From: Synechococcus sp. ATX 2A4
GTDB taxonomy: Bacteria > Cyanobacteriota > Cyanobacteriia > PCC-6307 > Cyanobiaceae
Assembly: GCF_024346375.1 (NCBI RefSeq)
Contig: NZ_JAGQCV010000002.1
Coordinates: 235,670-299,669, forward strand
DNA: 64,000 nt
Direction: 5' to 3'
Below are positions 32,166 to 40,875 of the stretch, piece by piece; positions within the stretch are counted from its first letter, which is position 1; each line of letters opens with the position of its first letter. Position numbers and translations under genes: made by a program. The notes under the pieces are model-generated. The model saw only the letters and a program-made list of their open reading frames with translations. It had not been told where the DNA came from and searched no databases.

Positions 32166-32911
32166 GGGAATTGTCTTCAAGGGGGAGAGGTGGTGATAGA
32201 GCGGTGAGCCCATTCGGCGGGCAACTGGCCAACGTCCGCTCCTTTAACTGGCGGAGAGCCACCGCTGTGAAGGAAGACGCAGCCGTCAAAAGCCGTCGTT
32301 GAAGCCAACGGCGCGTGCTGTGGCCGACAGCCATCATCCGGAGCAATGGCTCAACCCACCGGCCCGGAGCTTTGGCCAATGCAAAGAAACAGGATGCATT
32401 CCCTGATCCAGCCCAGCTCTCAAAGCCAGCCAGGCTTCCGTTTCACGTTACGGGGGAGTGGTCATCATTTGCCGAACTTAGCAGCGTGTATGGCCTGCAT
32501 CCTGCGGCAGGCACGCTGTGGTGTCTCCTGGTGTGCGTCTCAGAACCGTTTGTGAGCTACACCACCCACTGGTGATTCCGCTTTGAGTTGCCAGGCTCAG
32601 CGAGTCTGCCGGCGTATCCAGACGGACTGGCTCATGGGGCCAATGGCGACCTGCTGTTGGCGTTCGCCGCTTGATGGTTATTGATGCGGTGATGGCGGCA
32701 TCATCGGGACAACCTGGCTGATCGAGCTGATCGTGATGATCAAGTTGATCAAGCTGATCGAGCTAACCCGCACGACTGGTTTTGCAGAAAGACCATCGAT
32801 CTTGGCTAATGAGAGGCATTGGAGGCGCTTATGTGCTGAGCGGCCCGGGTTTCGGTCCCTTGCAGTGGGTGCGTACCAGATGCTGAAGACGTTCGTCCTT
32901 TGCACTTGGCA
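32166..32911. other. Long intergenic region upstream of the SulP pair
   Basis: About 746 bp without a convincing gene. Short open frames on both strands have no recognisable protein character. It probably contains the promoter of the SulP-bicA pair near its left end. It also holds the GATC-phased 9-bp repeat annotated separately. Base composition is lower in GC than the housekeeping region to the left. Confidence 0.6.
32720..32764. repeat. Five tandem 9-bp units each beginning with GATC
   Basis: Contiguous units read GATCGAGCT, GATCGTGAT, GATCAAGTT, GATCAAGCT and GATCGAGCT. The first and last are identical and the whole block is roughly palindromic. Neither flank continues the period. On the plus strand it could encode an alternating Ile/Leu/Lys peptide, but the surrounding frame looks non-coding. 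Confidence 0.85.
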
Positions 32912-33694
32912 TTATCCCTTGCAATAGTGATCCAGCAGCTTGATGGCCCATGGCGGGTTCGTACCTACGGTGAATGCCTCCAGTTCAATCACTCTGGTTG
33001 CCACATGATTGCCGTACAAGGGCGAGTTGAGTCGTTCTCTGAACGTTGCTACTGGATAAACTTTGATTCTCATGGGCTCGCTATTCTGGCCAAGACCACC
33101 TGCCCGGCAGGATTGTGCAACATGAGCAGCCTCATGAGCCATGATTTCAGCCAACACCAGGCTTCCCATCAGCACGGCTGAACGCTTGATTCTGATTTCA
33201 CCCACCCCTGGATCCCATACTCCAGCTGCTCCCTCCGTGACATTGCTACTCATCAGGATGCGCACTCCCTTGGCCTGAAGGCGAGCAATTAGTTTCCGGG
33301 TCGTTCGATTGACAGATGGCTGAACCACCTCGCGATCCCCGGTGATTGCCATGTCGATCAAGACCTCAATGTGTGCCGGTGTTTTGATTTCGAATGAGTT
33401 TGCTGTCGACACGCTGTAGCGAGCAAGCCAGTGGTGAATCACTCTGGGGTTTGCACCCATAAAAAGATAGGATCCAAGTAACCCAGCCACGCCCATCCAG
33501 GCCACAAGCGTTTGCAGCGAAGGCTTCCTTCTCCATGGCACTGCAGACGACTGATGGTGCCGGACTTGGTTCCGGTTTGGCCTTCGTTGCTGATGCTTCA
33601 TCGGCGCTCCGCAAACTGCACAAACACACCGCCCACCTAGGCTTCTGTCATATCGAACGGATCGACTATGACAGTTTAGACATTGTTGGGCCAT
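32912..33694 (-). CDS. Zinc-ribbon, single-TM, HExxH putative membrane metallopeptidase
   Basis: Not a family I can name. The 260-residue product has an N-terminal zinc ribbon (C5-x2-C8 and C25-x2-C28), a basic linker, one transmembrane helix (about residues 62-80), then a soluble domain with MAHEAAHVAQSC, in which H187-E188-x-x-H191 is a zincin-type motif. A Glu-rich VIELEAFTVG downstream could supply the third ligand. The architecture suggests a membrane-anchored zinc protease or a protein of similar fold. It stands alone, reading away from the region upstream of the glycosyltransferase gene. Coding support is good (conserved-looking motifs, long frame), function inferred. Confidence 0.7.
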   Translation of the reverse strand: MAQQCLNCHSRSVRYDRSLGGRCVCAVCGAPMKHQQRRPNRNQVRHHQSSAVPWRRKPSLQTLVAWMGVAGLLGSYLFMGANPRVIHHWLARYSVSTANSFEIKTPAHIEVLIDMAITGDREVVQPSVNRTTRKLIARLQAKGVRILMSSNVTEGAAGVWDPGVGEIRIKRSAVLMGSLVLAEIMAHEAAHVAQSCRAGGLGQNSEPMRIKVYPVATFRERLNSPLYGNHVATRVIELEAFTVGTNPPWAIKLLDHYCKG

Positions 33695-33964
33695 GAACTG
33701 GGAAGCTCTTGGGGCATTCTATCGAGTTGCTATGAGAGTAGACACAGTTCTGGAGTGTTCAGTGAAACTGATGAACCACTGCAAGCCTTGCCGTTTGTTC
33801 TACCCACTGGTGTACGGGAGCACCTTATCTGAAAACCAGTCCCCTCAAGCACCTCTAAATCACAATTGGCCGGGATTCTTAGACTGGTGGCGGCCCCAGC
33901 CATACGACTGGATTGAGCGATGCCACTATCATCCACTCCAGAAGTGAGATCAGCTCACGCCTAA
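33695..33964. other. Intergenic region, no convincing gene
   Basis: About 270 bp between the HExxH gene and the transposase fossil. Two short opposing open frames (about 68 and 84 codons) are present but show no domain-like sequence. I see nothing I can assign. Confidence 0.4.
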
Positions 33965-34135
33965 CCCTCAGCGCCAAACCGTTGCTGGGCGAGACGATCC
34001 ACGTCTGTCCGCATCAATCGTGGCTGCCTGAACCGAGCGGTGTCGATTGATCTGTTCTGCGGCCACCTCGTCGGCTGGAAGCTGGACCAGTGGATGAACG
34101 CAAGCGTGATGCTCGAGTCCTTAGAACGGCCATCA
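33965..34135 (+). pseudogene. Fossil fragment of an IS3-family transposase (OrfB core)
   Basis: Translating from 33965 in one frame gives PNRCWA near 33974 and then, from about 34022, GCLNRAVSIDLFCGHLVGWK, followed by LDQWMNASVMLESL. These match the IS3/IS150-type OrfB core pattern PNxxWAxDITYI..GWLYLAVVIDLFSRxxVGWxL, with the catalytic DITYI block destroyed by substitutions. No start, no terminal repeats and no C-terminus remain. Its end abuts the stop of the convergent glycosyltransferase gene. It is different from the intact IS3 element at 57-58 kb. Confidence 0.6.
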
Positions 34136-35383
34136 AGCCATTGCCCCGTGGGGATGGCGCCCAGCCGCCAGCGCATCCACCAAGGCGAGTTGTTGGGGCA
34201 GACATACGGTGGCGAGGTCATAGCGGTCCAGAATCGTTTGGCGGGCGGCACTGCTGATGGATCCGAGGCTCTCGGGATGGGCCAGCACGCTGGCAATCGT
34301 TTCAGCCATCGCTTGCCCATCAAAAAAGTCGACAAGCAGCCCATTGCGGCCAGACACAATCACTTCCTGCACGGGCGCGGTAGCGGAGCCGATCACCACT
34401 GCACCACAAGCCATCGCCTCTAGCAGACTCCAGCTCAGCACAAAGGGGTATGTGAGATAGACATGGCAGGTGCAGACACGAAATAACTCATGCAAGACCG
34501 CATGGGGCACCCGTCCAACAAAGTGAACTCTGGAGTGGTCGATTCTGCCGCCAAGCTCCTGGAGCAACAGTTGCTTCCAGGACGTCCCAACCGGTGGTGG
34601 TGCGCCATAGCTCACTCCTTCTCCGCCCACAATCACCACCCTGGCTTGAGGACGCAGCTTCTGAAGCAACGGCAGCATTCGCAGAAAGGAGTGAATGCCT
34701 CGGTATGGCTCCAGGTTGCGTGCTACGAAGCTGACAACCTCATCACCAGGCCGCAGGGTGAGCCCTGCGCTCTGAAGGCGAATCTCTGCTCCCTGCCTTG
34801 GAGACACCTGTTCTGTATCGATGCCTTCATGGATCACGCTGATGCGTTTGCGGTAGAAGGAGGGAGCAGTGCTGGCCTGCCACTCGGTAGGCGCGAGGCC
34901 CCAATCGAGGTCTTCCAGAGCCAACAACTGGGGAGCTCGACGCAGCCGCAGGCGTGCCTGCGACTGCCAGGTCGTTTGCGATATTTCTTGGTCAAAGCCG
35001 ACATCAGCTCCTTCAAGTTGATAAATAAACTCCACTTGGTGCAGCACTGGCACACCTGGCAGAACATCTTTGATGACAAGCAGCTCACCCCAGCCTGGGT
35101 GGCCAATCACCAGATCCACGCCGAGTCCCTTTGCCTTCAGTGACTCGATCTGAGCCGCTACAGCCTCAGCGCGCAGCGCCTTGGTCTGGAGGTCGGCCAC
35201 CCAACCGTGGCAAGGAGGCACTCCAGCCGCCGGCATTGCGTTGTAACGGTGCAGCTCCACACCCTCTAGCGCCTGTGACGTGGGGCCACCAATCGCCATG
35301 ACGTGGTCGCCGCGGGCCACCATTGCAGCCGCCAGATAGCGGTACTGTCCTGGAAAGTTCTGGTGCACAAACAGGCAGTTCAT
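34133..35383 (-). CDS. GT4-type glycosyltransferase
   Basis: A 416-residue GT-B-fold transferase. The N-terminal acceptor domain begins MNCLFVHQNFPGQYRYLA, a start seen in many cyanobacterial group 1 glycosyltransferases. The C-terminal donor domain has FVARNLEPYRGIHSFLRMLP, a VVIVGGEGVSYG strand and the E-x7-E region around SWSLLEAMACGAVVIGS. The acceptor sugar cannot be inferred. No sugar-pathway operon surrounds it. Its terminus touches the IS3 fossil on the opposite strand. Confidence 0.88.
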   Translation of the reverse strand: MNCLFVHQNFPGQYRYLAAAMVARGDHVMAIGGPTSQALEGVELHRYNAMPAAGVPPCHGWVADLQTKALRAEAVAAQIESLKAKGLGVDLVIGHPGWGELLVIKDVLPGVPVLHQVEFIYQLEGADVGFDQEISQTTWQSQARLRLRRAPQLLALEDLDWGLAPTEWQASTAPSFYRKRISVIHEGIDTEQVSPRQGAEIRLQSAGLTLRPGDEVVSFVARNLEPYRGIHSFLRMLPLLQKLRPQARVVIVGGEGVSYGAPPPVGTSWKQLLLQELGGRIDHSRVHFVGRVPHAVLHELFRVCTCHVYLTYPFVLSWSLLEAMACGAVVIGSATAPVQEVIVSGRNGLLVDFFDGQAMAETIASVLAHPESLGSISSAARQTILDRYDLATVCLPQQLALVDALAAGRHPHGAMA

Positions 35384-35563
35384 CTGCTAGGGAACAGAGT
35401 GTCGGTTATCTTGGTGTTCATGATAGAGGCCGATTTTACTCAGCAGATGCAGGCTTGATCTGAGCGATCTTGCCTGCCCTATGCAGTTGGCCTTTGTCAA
35501 ATCATTTCCGGTGCTGATGTTTGCAACACCCAAGGAGACACTCCTCACTGTCTTAAGACGGAC

Positions 35564-35953
35564 TCAAGCTAACCATCCTTCAGCTGCCGGAGTTCCCTGG
35601 TGATAACGAAGTTGCCAGCCGCTTGCCGACTGAATCCAAAGGGATGATCGGAGTGTGTGCCGTGTAAGAGAGCAATCTGGCGCGACCTGCGCGGAGCGGA
35701 AGCTGAGCAATGCCACGCCGGAGCTCAGTTCATCCACTATGAAGGCGTCGGAGCGCACCGCTGGTGGTGCATCCAGGACAGCCAGATAGTTGATGATCGT
35801 GTCCCTTGTGTAGGCACATCCAGAGCGGCCTACTTCATGAAAGTGGGGATGGAGCAACTGCTCCAAGCGTCCCCGGCTGCAGTGGACTCCTGGATGATGC
35901 AATTCAAGTTCGAGGGCTTGGAGCTGACTCAGTAATTCGCTCATGGCATTCAT
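35564..35953 (-). CDS. NTF2-like (DUF4440/SnoaL-type) protein
   Basis: About 129 residues from the ATG at 35953 (MNAMSELLSQLQALELELHH). The pattern ELELHHPGVHCSRGRLEQLL, HEVGRSGCAYTRDTIINYL, and a C-terminal strand pair ending LWIQSASGWQLRYHQGTPA is typical of DUF4440 proteins, a cone-shaped NTF2-like fold used by small enzymes and binding proteins. The ligand is unknown. Upstream and internal ATGs at 35986 and 35944 are possible starts. It stands as a single gene with 180 bp of unassigned sequence on its left. Confidence 0.7.
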   Translation of the reverse strand: MNAMSELLSQLQALELELHHPGVHCSRGRLEQLLHPHFHEVGRSGCAYTRDTIINYLAVLDAPPAVRSDAFIVDELSSGVALLSFRSAQVAPDCSLTRHTLRSSLWIQSASGWQLRYHQGTPAAEGWLA

Positions 35954-36024
35954 GCACCCACCAGACAGTATGCACCGACCAGCCATGATCCAGCCATCGA
36001 CTCGACTCCCGTCATCACCAGCGC

Positions 36025-37185
36025 TCAGCGCCGCGGCGTGGAGCCGAGTTCGGTGGCTTGCTGGCGCAAGGTGCTCACCAACCCGCTGCGCTTGTACTGG
36101 CTGATTGACTGGTCAATCCGCTCCGCAGTGGCCACTGGCAGGCGGGGGGAATAGGCAAAGGCCTGTGATTCAGGCCGAATCCCCTGCAATGCCAAGCTTG
36201 GCACCAGCCCTTTCACCTCAGCGTGGAGCTGGAGATAACTCAACTGCAGGTTGTCTCCTAGCAGCGCATCGATGCGCCGTTCCATGAGCAGATCCAGCCC
36301 TGCTCGAATGTTTGTTACTGGCACGATGGTGATCGCCGCGTCATTGCTGTCAGTGTTCAGTTCATTCAGTAACCCTTCGCTGACCGTGCCTTGGCGTGCT
36401 CCGACCCGCAATCCGCGCAGATCCTCTTCCGAGCGGATGCCACCGCTGGCGGTTCCTTGCACTTCCCGTGCCACGTTCACCGTGAGGTAGCCCACCAGCA
36501 ACGACGCTGACACGATCCGCACCATGTAAGCCATCAGCACCACACCATTCCCCCGGGTGGTAGCAACGAGCGTGTTGCTGCCAGGGCCGGTGGCCAGCAC
36601 CTGGAACACCTTGCTGAAGACCCGCAAGCGCCCGCCGCTGAGGGTCTGGGGCTGCTGGGCGTAATCCTCCACCCGCCAGGTGAGCAGAGACAGCACTCCA
36701 ATGGCCAAGAGATAACCTCCCAGGAGTTGCAGCAGAGTGGGTGTCAACAAGGCGCCCAGAAAAGATCGCCCGAGATCTAGGCGGCTTTGCACCACCATCA
36801 CGGCCAGCCCATCCTCCTGAAAGGGAAGACTGAAGCGGTAACGCTCCAGGCGGTCCGGCGACACATTGATGCAGCCCACAGCCACATCCAGACGTCCATC
36901 ACGGCTGGCCTCCAGCATCTCCCGCACCGATGGCCACTCCGACACCACATAGGGCAGTTGCTCCCGTGTGGCGATTCGGTTCCAGAGATCGACGGCCAGA
37001 CCCCGCCAGGCACCGGCATCTCTGTAGCTGCAGGGTGGTGCCCCATCCACCACACCCACCCGTAACACCGGCTTCACTGCGGCGGCTGGCAGGGCAGCCG
37101 CGACAGCCAGCCACAGGGCGGTGGCCACGCTCGTCAAAGCGCCCCCGGGGTTCAGGCGGATGCCGAAGACGCGCTGTCTTGCCAT
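36025..37185 (-). CDS. Ionotropic-glutamate-receptor-like protein (GluR0-type layout)
   Basis: A 386-residue protein with a signal peptide (about residues 1-36), a first half of a periplasmic solute-binding domain (39-135, LRVGVVDGAPPCSY and LDVAVGCINVSPDRLERYRF), a transmembrane block and the second binding lobe (250-370, LRGLRVGARQGTVSEGLL). Membrane segments lie at about 143-168 and 213-236, with a possible re-entrant segment near 187-205. That split order is the one in cyanobacterial GluR0. However, the K-channel filter TVGYGD is not present in the pore position, where LATGPGSNTL stands. It may be a non-potassium channel or a non-conducting sensor. Confidence 0.75.
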   Translation of the reverse strand: MARQRVFGIRLNPGGALTSVATALWLAVAAALPAAAVKPVLRVGVVDGAPPCSYRDAGAWRGLAVDLWNRIATREQLPYVVSEWPSVREMLEASRDGRLDVAVGCINVSPDRLERYRFSLPFQEDGLAVMVVQSRLDLGRSFLGALLTPTLLQLLGGYLLAIGVLSLLTWRVEDYAQQPQTLSGGRLRVFSKVFQVLATGPGSNTLVATTRGNGVVLMAYMVRIVSASLLVGYLTVNVAREVQGTASGGIRSEEDLRGLRVGARQGTVSEGLLNELNTDSNDAAITIVPVTNIRAGLDLLMERRIDALLGDNLQLSYLQLHAEVKGLVPSLALQGIRPESQAFAYSPRLPVATAERIDQSISQYKRSGLVSTLRQQATELGSTPRR

Positions 37186-37336
37186 CGCCGCATTATGCCA
37201 AGCCCTTACGAACCCTCAGCCCTGGCCCTTGTTGGTGTCTGGATCGATGATGTGGAAGCCGCGCTGGCTGTGGCGCTGTACTGAGTCTGAGCGTACGTTT
37301 GCTGTACTCAGACCTGAATCATGCTGACAGGCACGC

Positions 37337-39454
37337 TCATTTCATGACCAGCACATCCACCCCTGGTGTACGGCTGCGCACCAGCACGCCCACGTCGTGT
37401 TCGCTGCGGTGGAACTGAAGATTGATCTCCTCATCTCCCAGCCGCAACCCGTTCACATCGAGCAGGTTGAGGCCTTTTGGCAGACAGGGATTGCGCAGGC
37501 GCACCTGCACCCTCCGGCTACCCGCTTCCCGCTCAATTGACATGCCGGTGACCGCCTCCAACAGGCCGAACACACTGGCGCTGGCCCAGGCCTGGGGACT
37601 GCAGGCCACCGGGTAGAAGGTGGGCCCCTCCTCATCACGCCGCGAGAAGCCGCAGAACAGTTCCGGCAACCGAAACATCGGCACGGCGCTGGCGGTTTCA
37701 AACAGGCCGGTGAGAATCTGCAACGCTTCTGAGCGGTGGCCGTAGCGAGCCAAGCCCATGCCAATCAGGGCGTTGTCATGGGGCCACACCGAACCGTTGT
37801 GGTAGCTCATCGGGTTGTACCGGCTCTCCCGTTCATCCAATGTGCGCACTCCCCAGCCGTTGAAACTGGTGGGCGCCATCAATTGGCGCGCAATCGCTGC
37901 GGCCGCTTCAGGTGTGGCGATGCCGGTCCAGAGGCAATGGCCGGCATTCGAGGCCCGCACCTTGCAGGGCTGGCTGTCCCCATCAAGGGCGAGCGCATAG
38001 GAATCGATTGCCGGTGTCCAGAAGGCGGCATGAAAACGACGGCGCAGCCCAGCTGCCTCCTCGCGCAGGGCTTCGGCCTCACTGGCCCGACCGAGGCACT
38101 GGAGGATTGAAGCGAACGCACGGCGCGCCCCGTAGGCGTAGGCCTGCACTTCACAGAGGGCAATTGAGCCTTCCGCCAGCTGTCCGTTGGCGTGGTGGAT
38201 GGAATCGTCGGAATCTTTCCAGCCCTGGTTGCTCAGGCCCCCATCGGCGGTGCGTAGACACCGGAGAAAGCCATCGCTGCTGCTGGCTTCGGCTCTGTGG
38301 ATCCAGGCCATGGCCGCCTCAAGCTCGGGCAGCAGCCCAGCGATGAAATCGCGATCATCGCTACGGCACAGATAGTCCCCCGCCAGCATCAGAAAGAGCG
38401 GTGTGGAATCCACGGCTCCGTAATACCTGGAGAACGGCACCTCACCCAGCGCTGCCATTTCACCCAGCCGTGATTCGTGCAGGATCTTGCCGGGTTCTTC
38501 ATCGTGAGATCGATCCACCACCACGGCCTGGCGCCGTGCCAGATACCCCAGCACCCCCCGCGCCAATCGCGGTTCCAGCATCAGCATCTGGCGGGCCGTG
38601 ATCAGGCCATCCCGCCCGAACGGGCAGCTGAACCAGGGAACGCCGGCATAGGGATACAGGCCGTCTTCCACCTGGCTGGCCAGCAGGTGCACATCCGAGA
38701 ACGAGCGCAGCAGCCAGCTGTTGAAGGCCGGGTTGTCGCTCACCACGGAGGCCGCACGGCGCCGTGCATCCCGGAAGCGTTGGATCGTGGCGGACATCGC
38801 CGCGTTGTAGTGCTCCTCCGCTCCCAGTGGTTCAGCGGCGGGATGGAAATCCAGCACCAGAAACAGCCGGCAGGTTTGCCTGGGCTCCAGCGTGAGTACC
38901 AGGCCGATGTCTTCAGCATTGACGTCCTGCACCGGATCGCTCATGCGCAGCAGCGTGATCCGATCCTCGCCATCAAGGCCCCTGTAGAGCAGTTCCAGCG
39001 CCCCGTCGCTGCCACGCCGCACCGTGCGCCCACGCTGGGGACGCTGATACCCCCGCACTTCGAAGATGTCGCAGAAATCTGCATCCAGCCGCAGGGTCAG
39101 GGGCATCTGAACGGGGCGGCCTTCATAACTGGTGAAGCAGAATTGCTGCAGGCAAGCCGTGGCTGTGAGCACAGTGGTGCGCTCCAGATGGATGCTCATC
39201 GCCGCCGATCCAGCGTTGGGCCCGTTGTTGTTGGTGAGATGGCTCACCAGCACGCCCATGGCACCCAGCTCCGTGGAGCTCAGCACCATCGGCGATTCAT
39301 TCCACAGCAACACCTGCAGCCGGCTGATGTGGCGGGTGCCGCGGTGGAAGATGCCGGCATCGTGCTGAAGTTCAGGGCAGATCTCGCCGCGTGAATCCAG
39401 TACTGCGAAGGTTTCCTCGTTCTTGAGAACGAAGGGGGGGAGGGGTTCAGGCAT
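37337..39454 (-). CDS. Glycogen-debranching-type amylo-alpha-1,6-glucosidase family protein
   Basis: A 705-residue protein with an N-terminal debranching-enzyme-like domain (FAVLDSRGEICPELQHDAGI, GIFHRGTRHISRLQVLL) and an (alpha/alpha)6 catalytic domain (about residues 260-640), with GVPWFSCPFGRDGLITARQM, YNPMSYHNGSVWPHDNALIG and GLSNQGWKDSDDSIHHANG. Acidic residues in the last two segments are the expected catalytic ones. The true substrate may be a storage or compatible-solute glycoside. Its start overlaps the end of the upstream glycosyltransferase gene by 8 bp, so the two form a functional pair. Confidence 0.88.
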   Translation of the reverse strand: MPEPLPPFVLKNEETFAVLDSRGEICPELQHDAGIFHRGTRHISRLQVLLWNESPMVLSSTELGAMGVLVSHLTNNNGPNAGSAAMSIHLERTTVLTATACLQQFCFTSYEGRPVQMPLTLRLDADFCDIFEVRGYQRPQRGRTVRRGSDGALELLYRGLDGEDRITLLRMSDPVQDVNAEDIGLVLTLEPRQTCRLFLVLDFHPAAEPLGAEEHYNAAMSATIQRFRDARRRAASVVSDNPAFNSWLLRSFSDVHLLASQVEDGLYPYAGVPWFSCPFGRDGLITARQMLMLEPRLARGVLGYLARRQAVVVDRSHDEEPGKILHESRLGEMAALGEVPFSRYYGAVDSTPLFLMLAGDYLCRSDDRDFIAGLLPELEAAMAWIHRAEASSSDGFLRCLRTADGGLSNQGWKDSDDSIHHANGQLAEGSIALCEVQAYAYGARRAFASILQCLGRASEAEALREEAAGLRRRFHAAFWTPAIDSYALALDGDSQPCKVRASNAGHCLWTGIATPEAAAAIARQLMAPTSFNGWGVRTLDERESRYNPMSYHNGSVWPHDNALIGMGLARYGHRSEALQILTGLFETASAVPMFRLPELFCGFSRRDEEGPTFYPVACSPQAWASASVFGLLEAVTGMSIEREAGSRRVQVRLRNPCLPKGLNLLDVNGLRLGDEEINLQFHRSEHDVGVLVRSRTPGVDVLVMK

Positions 39455-40517
39455 GCACTGATGTGCGATGGGCAGGACTGTGGCTGCGGCGTGCCTGGAT
39501 CAGGTGCCGGTACAGCTGCTCATAATCTTCCGCCTGGCGACCCACTGAAAAGCACACCTCGAAATGGCTGCGAACCCGCGAACGATCCAGCTGCTTCACT
39601 TGACGCACCGCAGCAATCGCCTCCTCAAGCGTCTCCACCAGGAAACCATTCACCCCCTCACGGATGATTTCGGGAGTGGAGCCGTTGCGCCAGGCGATCA
39701 CCGGAGTGCCACAGGCATTGGCCTCAATCATCACCAGGCCGAAGGGTTCAGGCCAGTCGATCGGAAACAGCAGGGCTAACGCGTTGCCGAGCAGATTCTG
39801 CTTGCCGGCATCGTCCACTTCTCCCACAAACTCCACCAGCGGATTGTTGAGCAGCAGCGGTTCAATTTGGGCGTGATAGTAGGGAGCATCGACAGGATCA
39901 ATCTTGGCGGCCACCTTCAATGGCAGACCCACCGCTGTGGCGATCGCAATGGCGCGATCCAGCCGCTTCTCCGGCGAGACCCGGCCGACGAAGACCAAGT
40001 AGGGCTGTGGATTGGCTTCGTAGTGATACAGATCAGTGGGGAGGCCGTGATAAACGGTGCCAAGCCAGTTGGCAGCAGGCACAGGCAGACGCTGGGTTTC
40101 GGAAATTGAGACCAACGGCACCTGATCAAAGTGGTCGTACAGCGTCCTCTGTTCGGACGCATGCAAGGGACCGTGGATGGTGCTCAGATGGGGGACGCCC
40201 AACATTTCTGCGACCGGAAAATGGTAATGGCCGTTGTGGAAATGAAGTACATCAATGCTATCGAGTTGAGCGATCACATGGTCCAGCTGGATCATGTCGT
40301 GCACAGTTGGATCGCCCTTTGCCCCACCCAGCCGCAGCGCTTCGGGCACGCAGGGGCATAACTGCGCGCTGGTCAGTGAGTCACCACTGGCAAAAAGCAC
40401 CACTTCATGGCCGCGCCTCACCAATTCTTCCGTGAGATAATGTACAACTCTTTCGGTACCTCCGTAACCAATCGGTGGCACTCTTTCGTGAAGTGTTGAA
40501 ATCTGTGCAATTCGCAT
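39447..40517 (-). CDS. GT4-type glycosyltransferase paired with the glucosidase
   Basis: The ATG at 40517 begins MRIAQISTLHERVPPIGYGG, the standard N-terminus of this group, giving 356 residues. Further motifs are PYLVFVGRVSPEKRLDRAIA (donor domain) and PFGLVMIEANACGTPVIAWR with the conserved acidic pair. The frame is open upstream to 40706, but that part has no family character. Its 3' end overlaps the amylo-glucosidase gene by 8 bp. The pairing of such a transferase with an amylo-1,6-glucosidase suggests one glycan is built and trimmed. Confidence 0.88.
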   Translation of the reverse strand: MRIAQISTLHERVPPIGYGGTERVVHYLTEELVRRGHEVVLFASGDSLTSAQLCPCVPEALRLGGAKGDPTVHDMIQLDHVIAQLDSIDVLHFHNGHYHFPVAEMLGVPHLSTIHGPLHASEQRTLYDHFDQVPLVSISETQRLPVPAANWLGTVYHGLPTDLYHYEANPQPYLVFVGRVSPEKRLDRAIAIATAVGLPLKVAAKIDPVDAPYYHAQIEPLLLNNPLVEFVGEVDDAGKQNLLGNALALLFPIDWPEPFGLVMIEANACGTPVIAWRNGSTPEIIREGVNGFLVETLEEAIAAVRQVKQLDRSRVRSHFEVCFSVGRQAEDYEQLYRHLIQARRSHSPAHRTSVHA

Positions 40518-40875
40518 ATTCGTGCCTGCATCCTTCGGTGATCCGCTCGTGTACAGCTTTCGACGTATTTCAAAGCCAACAGCATTGCAGCAGAACTGCT
40601 GCATCCATACGTTTGCACCCCCACACGGCAGTGCTGAACGCTGCCTGGCCCAAGGTTTTCCTGTTGACGGCAGGTGTGCCGATTCGGGGTTTGTCTCGGG
40701 ATGCACACTGGACGCCCACTGGTGGCCTGTTCACAGCTGCGCCGACCTTCAACCCAGCTGACCTGCTTGCGTTCAGTGCTCCATTCCGCTGATGGTGGGT
40801 TTCGAATCCACGCGCGCGGACACGTTGTCCATGCTGGTGATGATCCAGTAAAATGACATCAGGCATGGCACCCAG
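40518..40875. other. Divergent intergenic region
   Basis: About 358 bp between the minus-strand glycosyltransferase and the plus-strand GNAT gene. Open frames through it are extensions or shadows without domain character. It presumably carries both promoters; I see no clear operator or hairpin. Confidence 0.4.

Noticed and set aside
32720..32764. CRISPR-like repeat
   Set aside because: Units are 9 bp, contiguous, with no spacers or cas genes.
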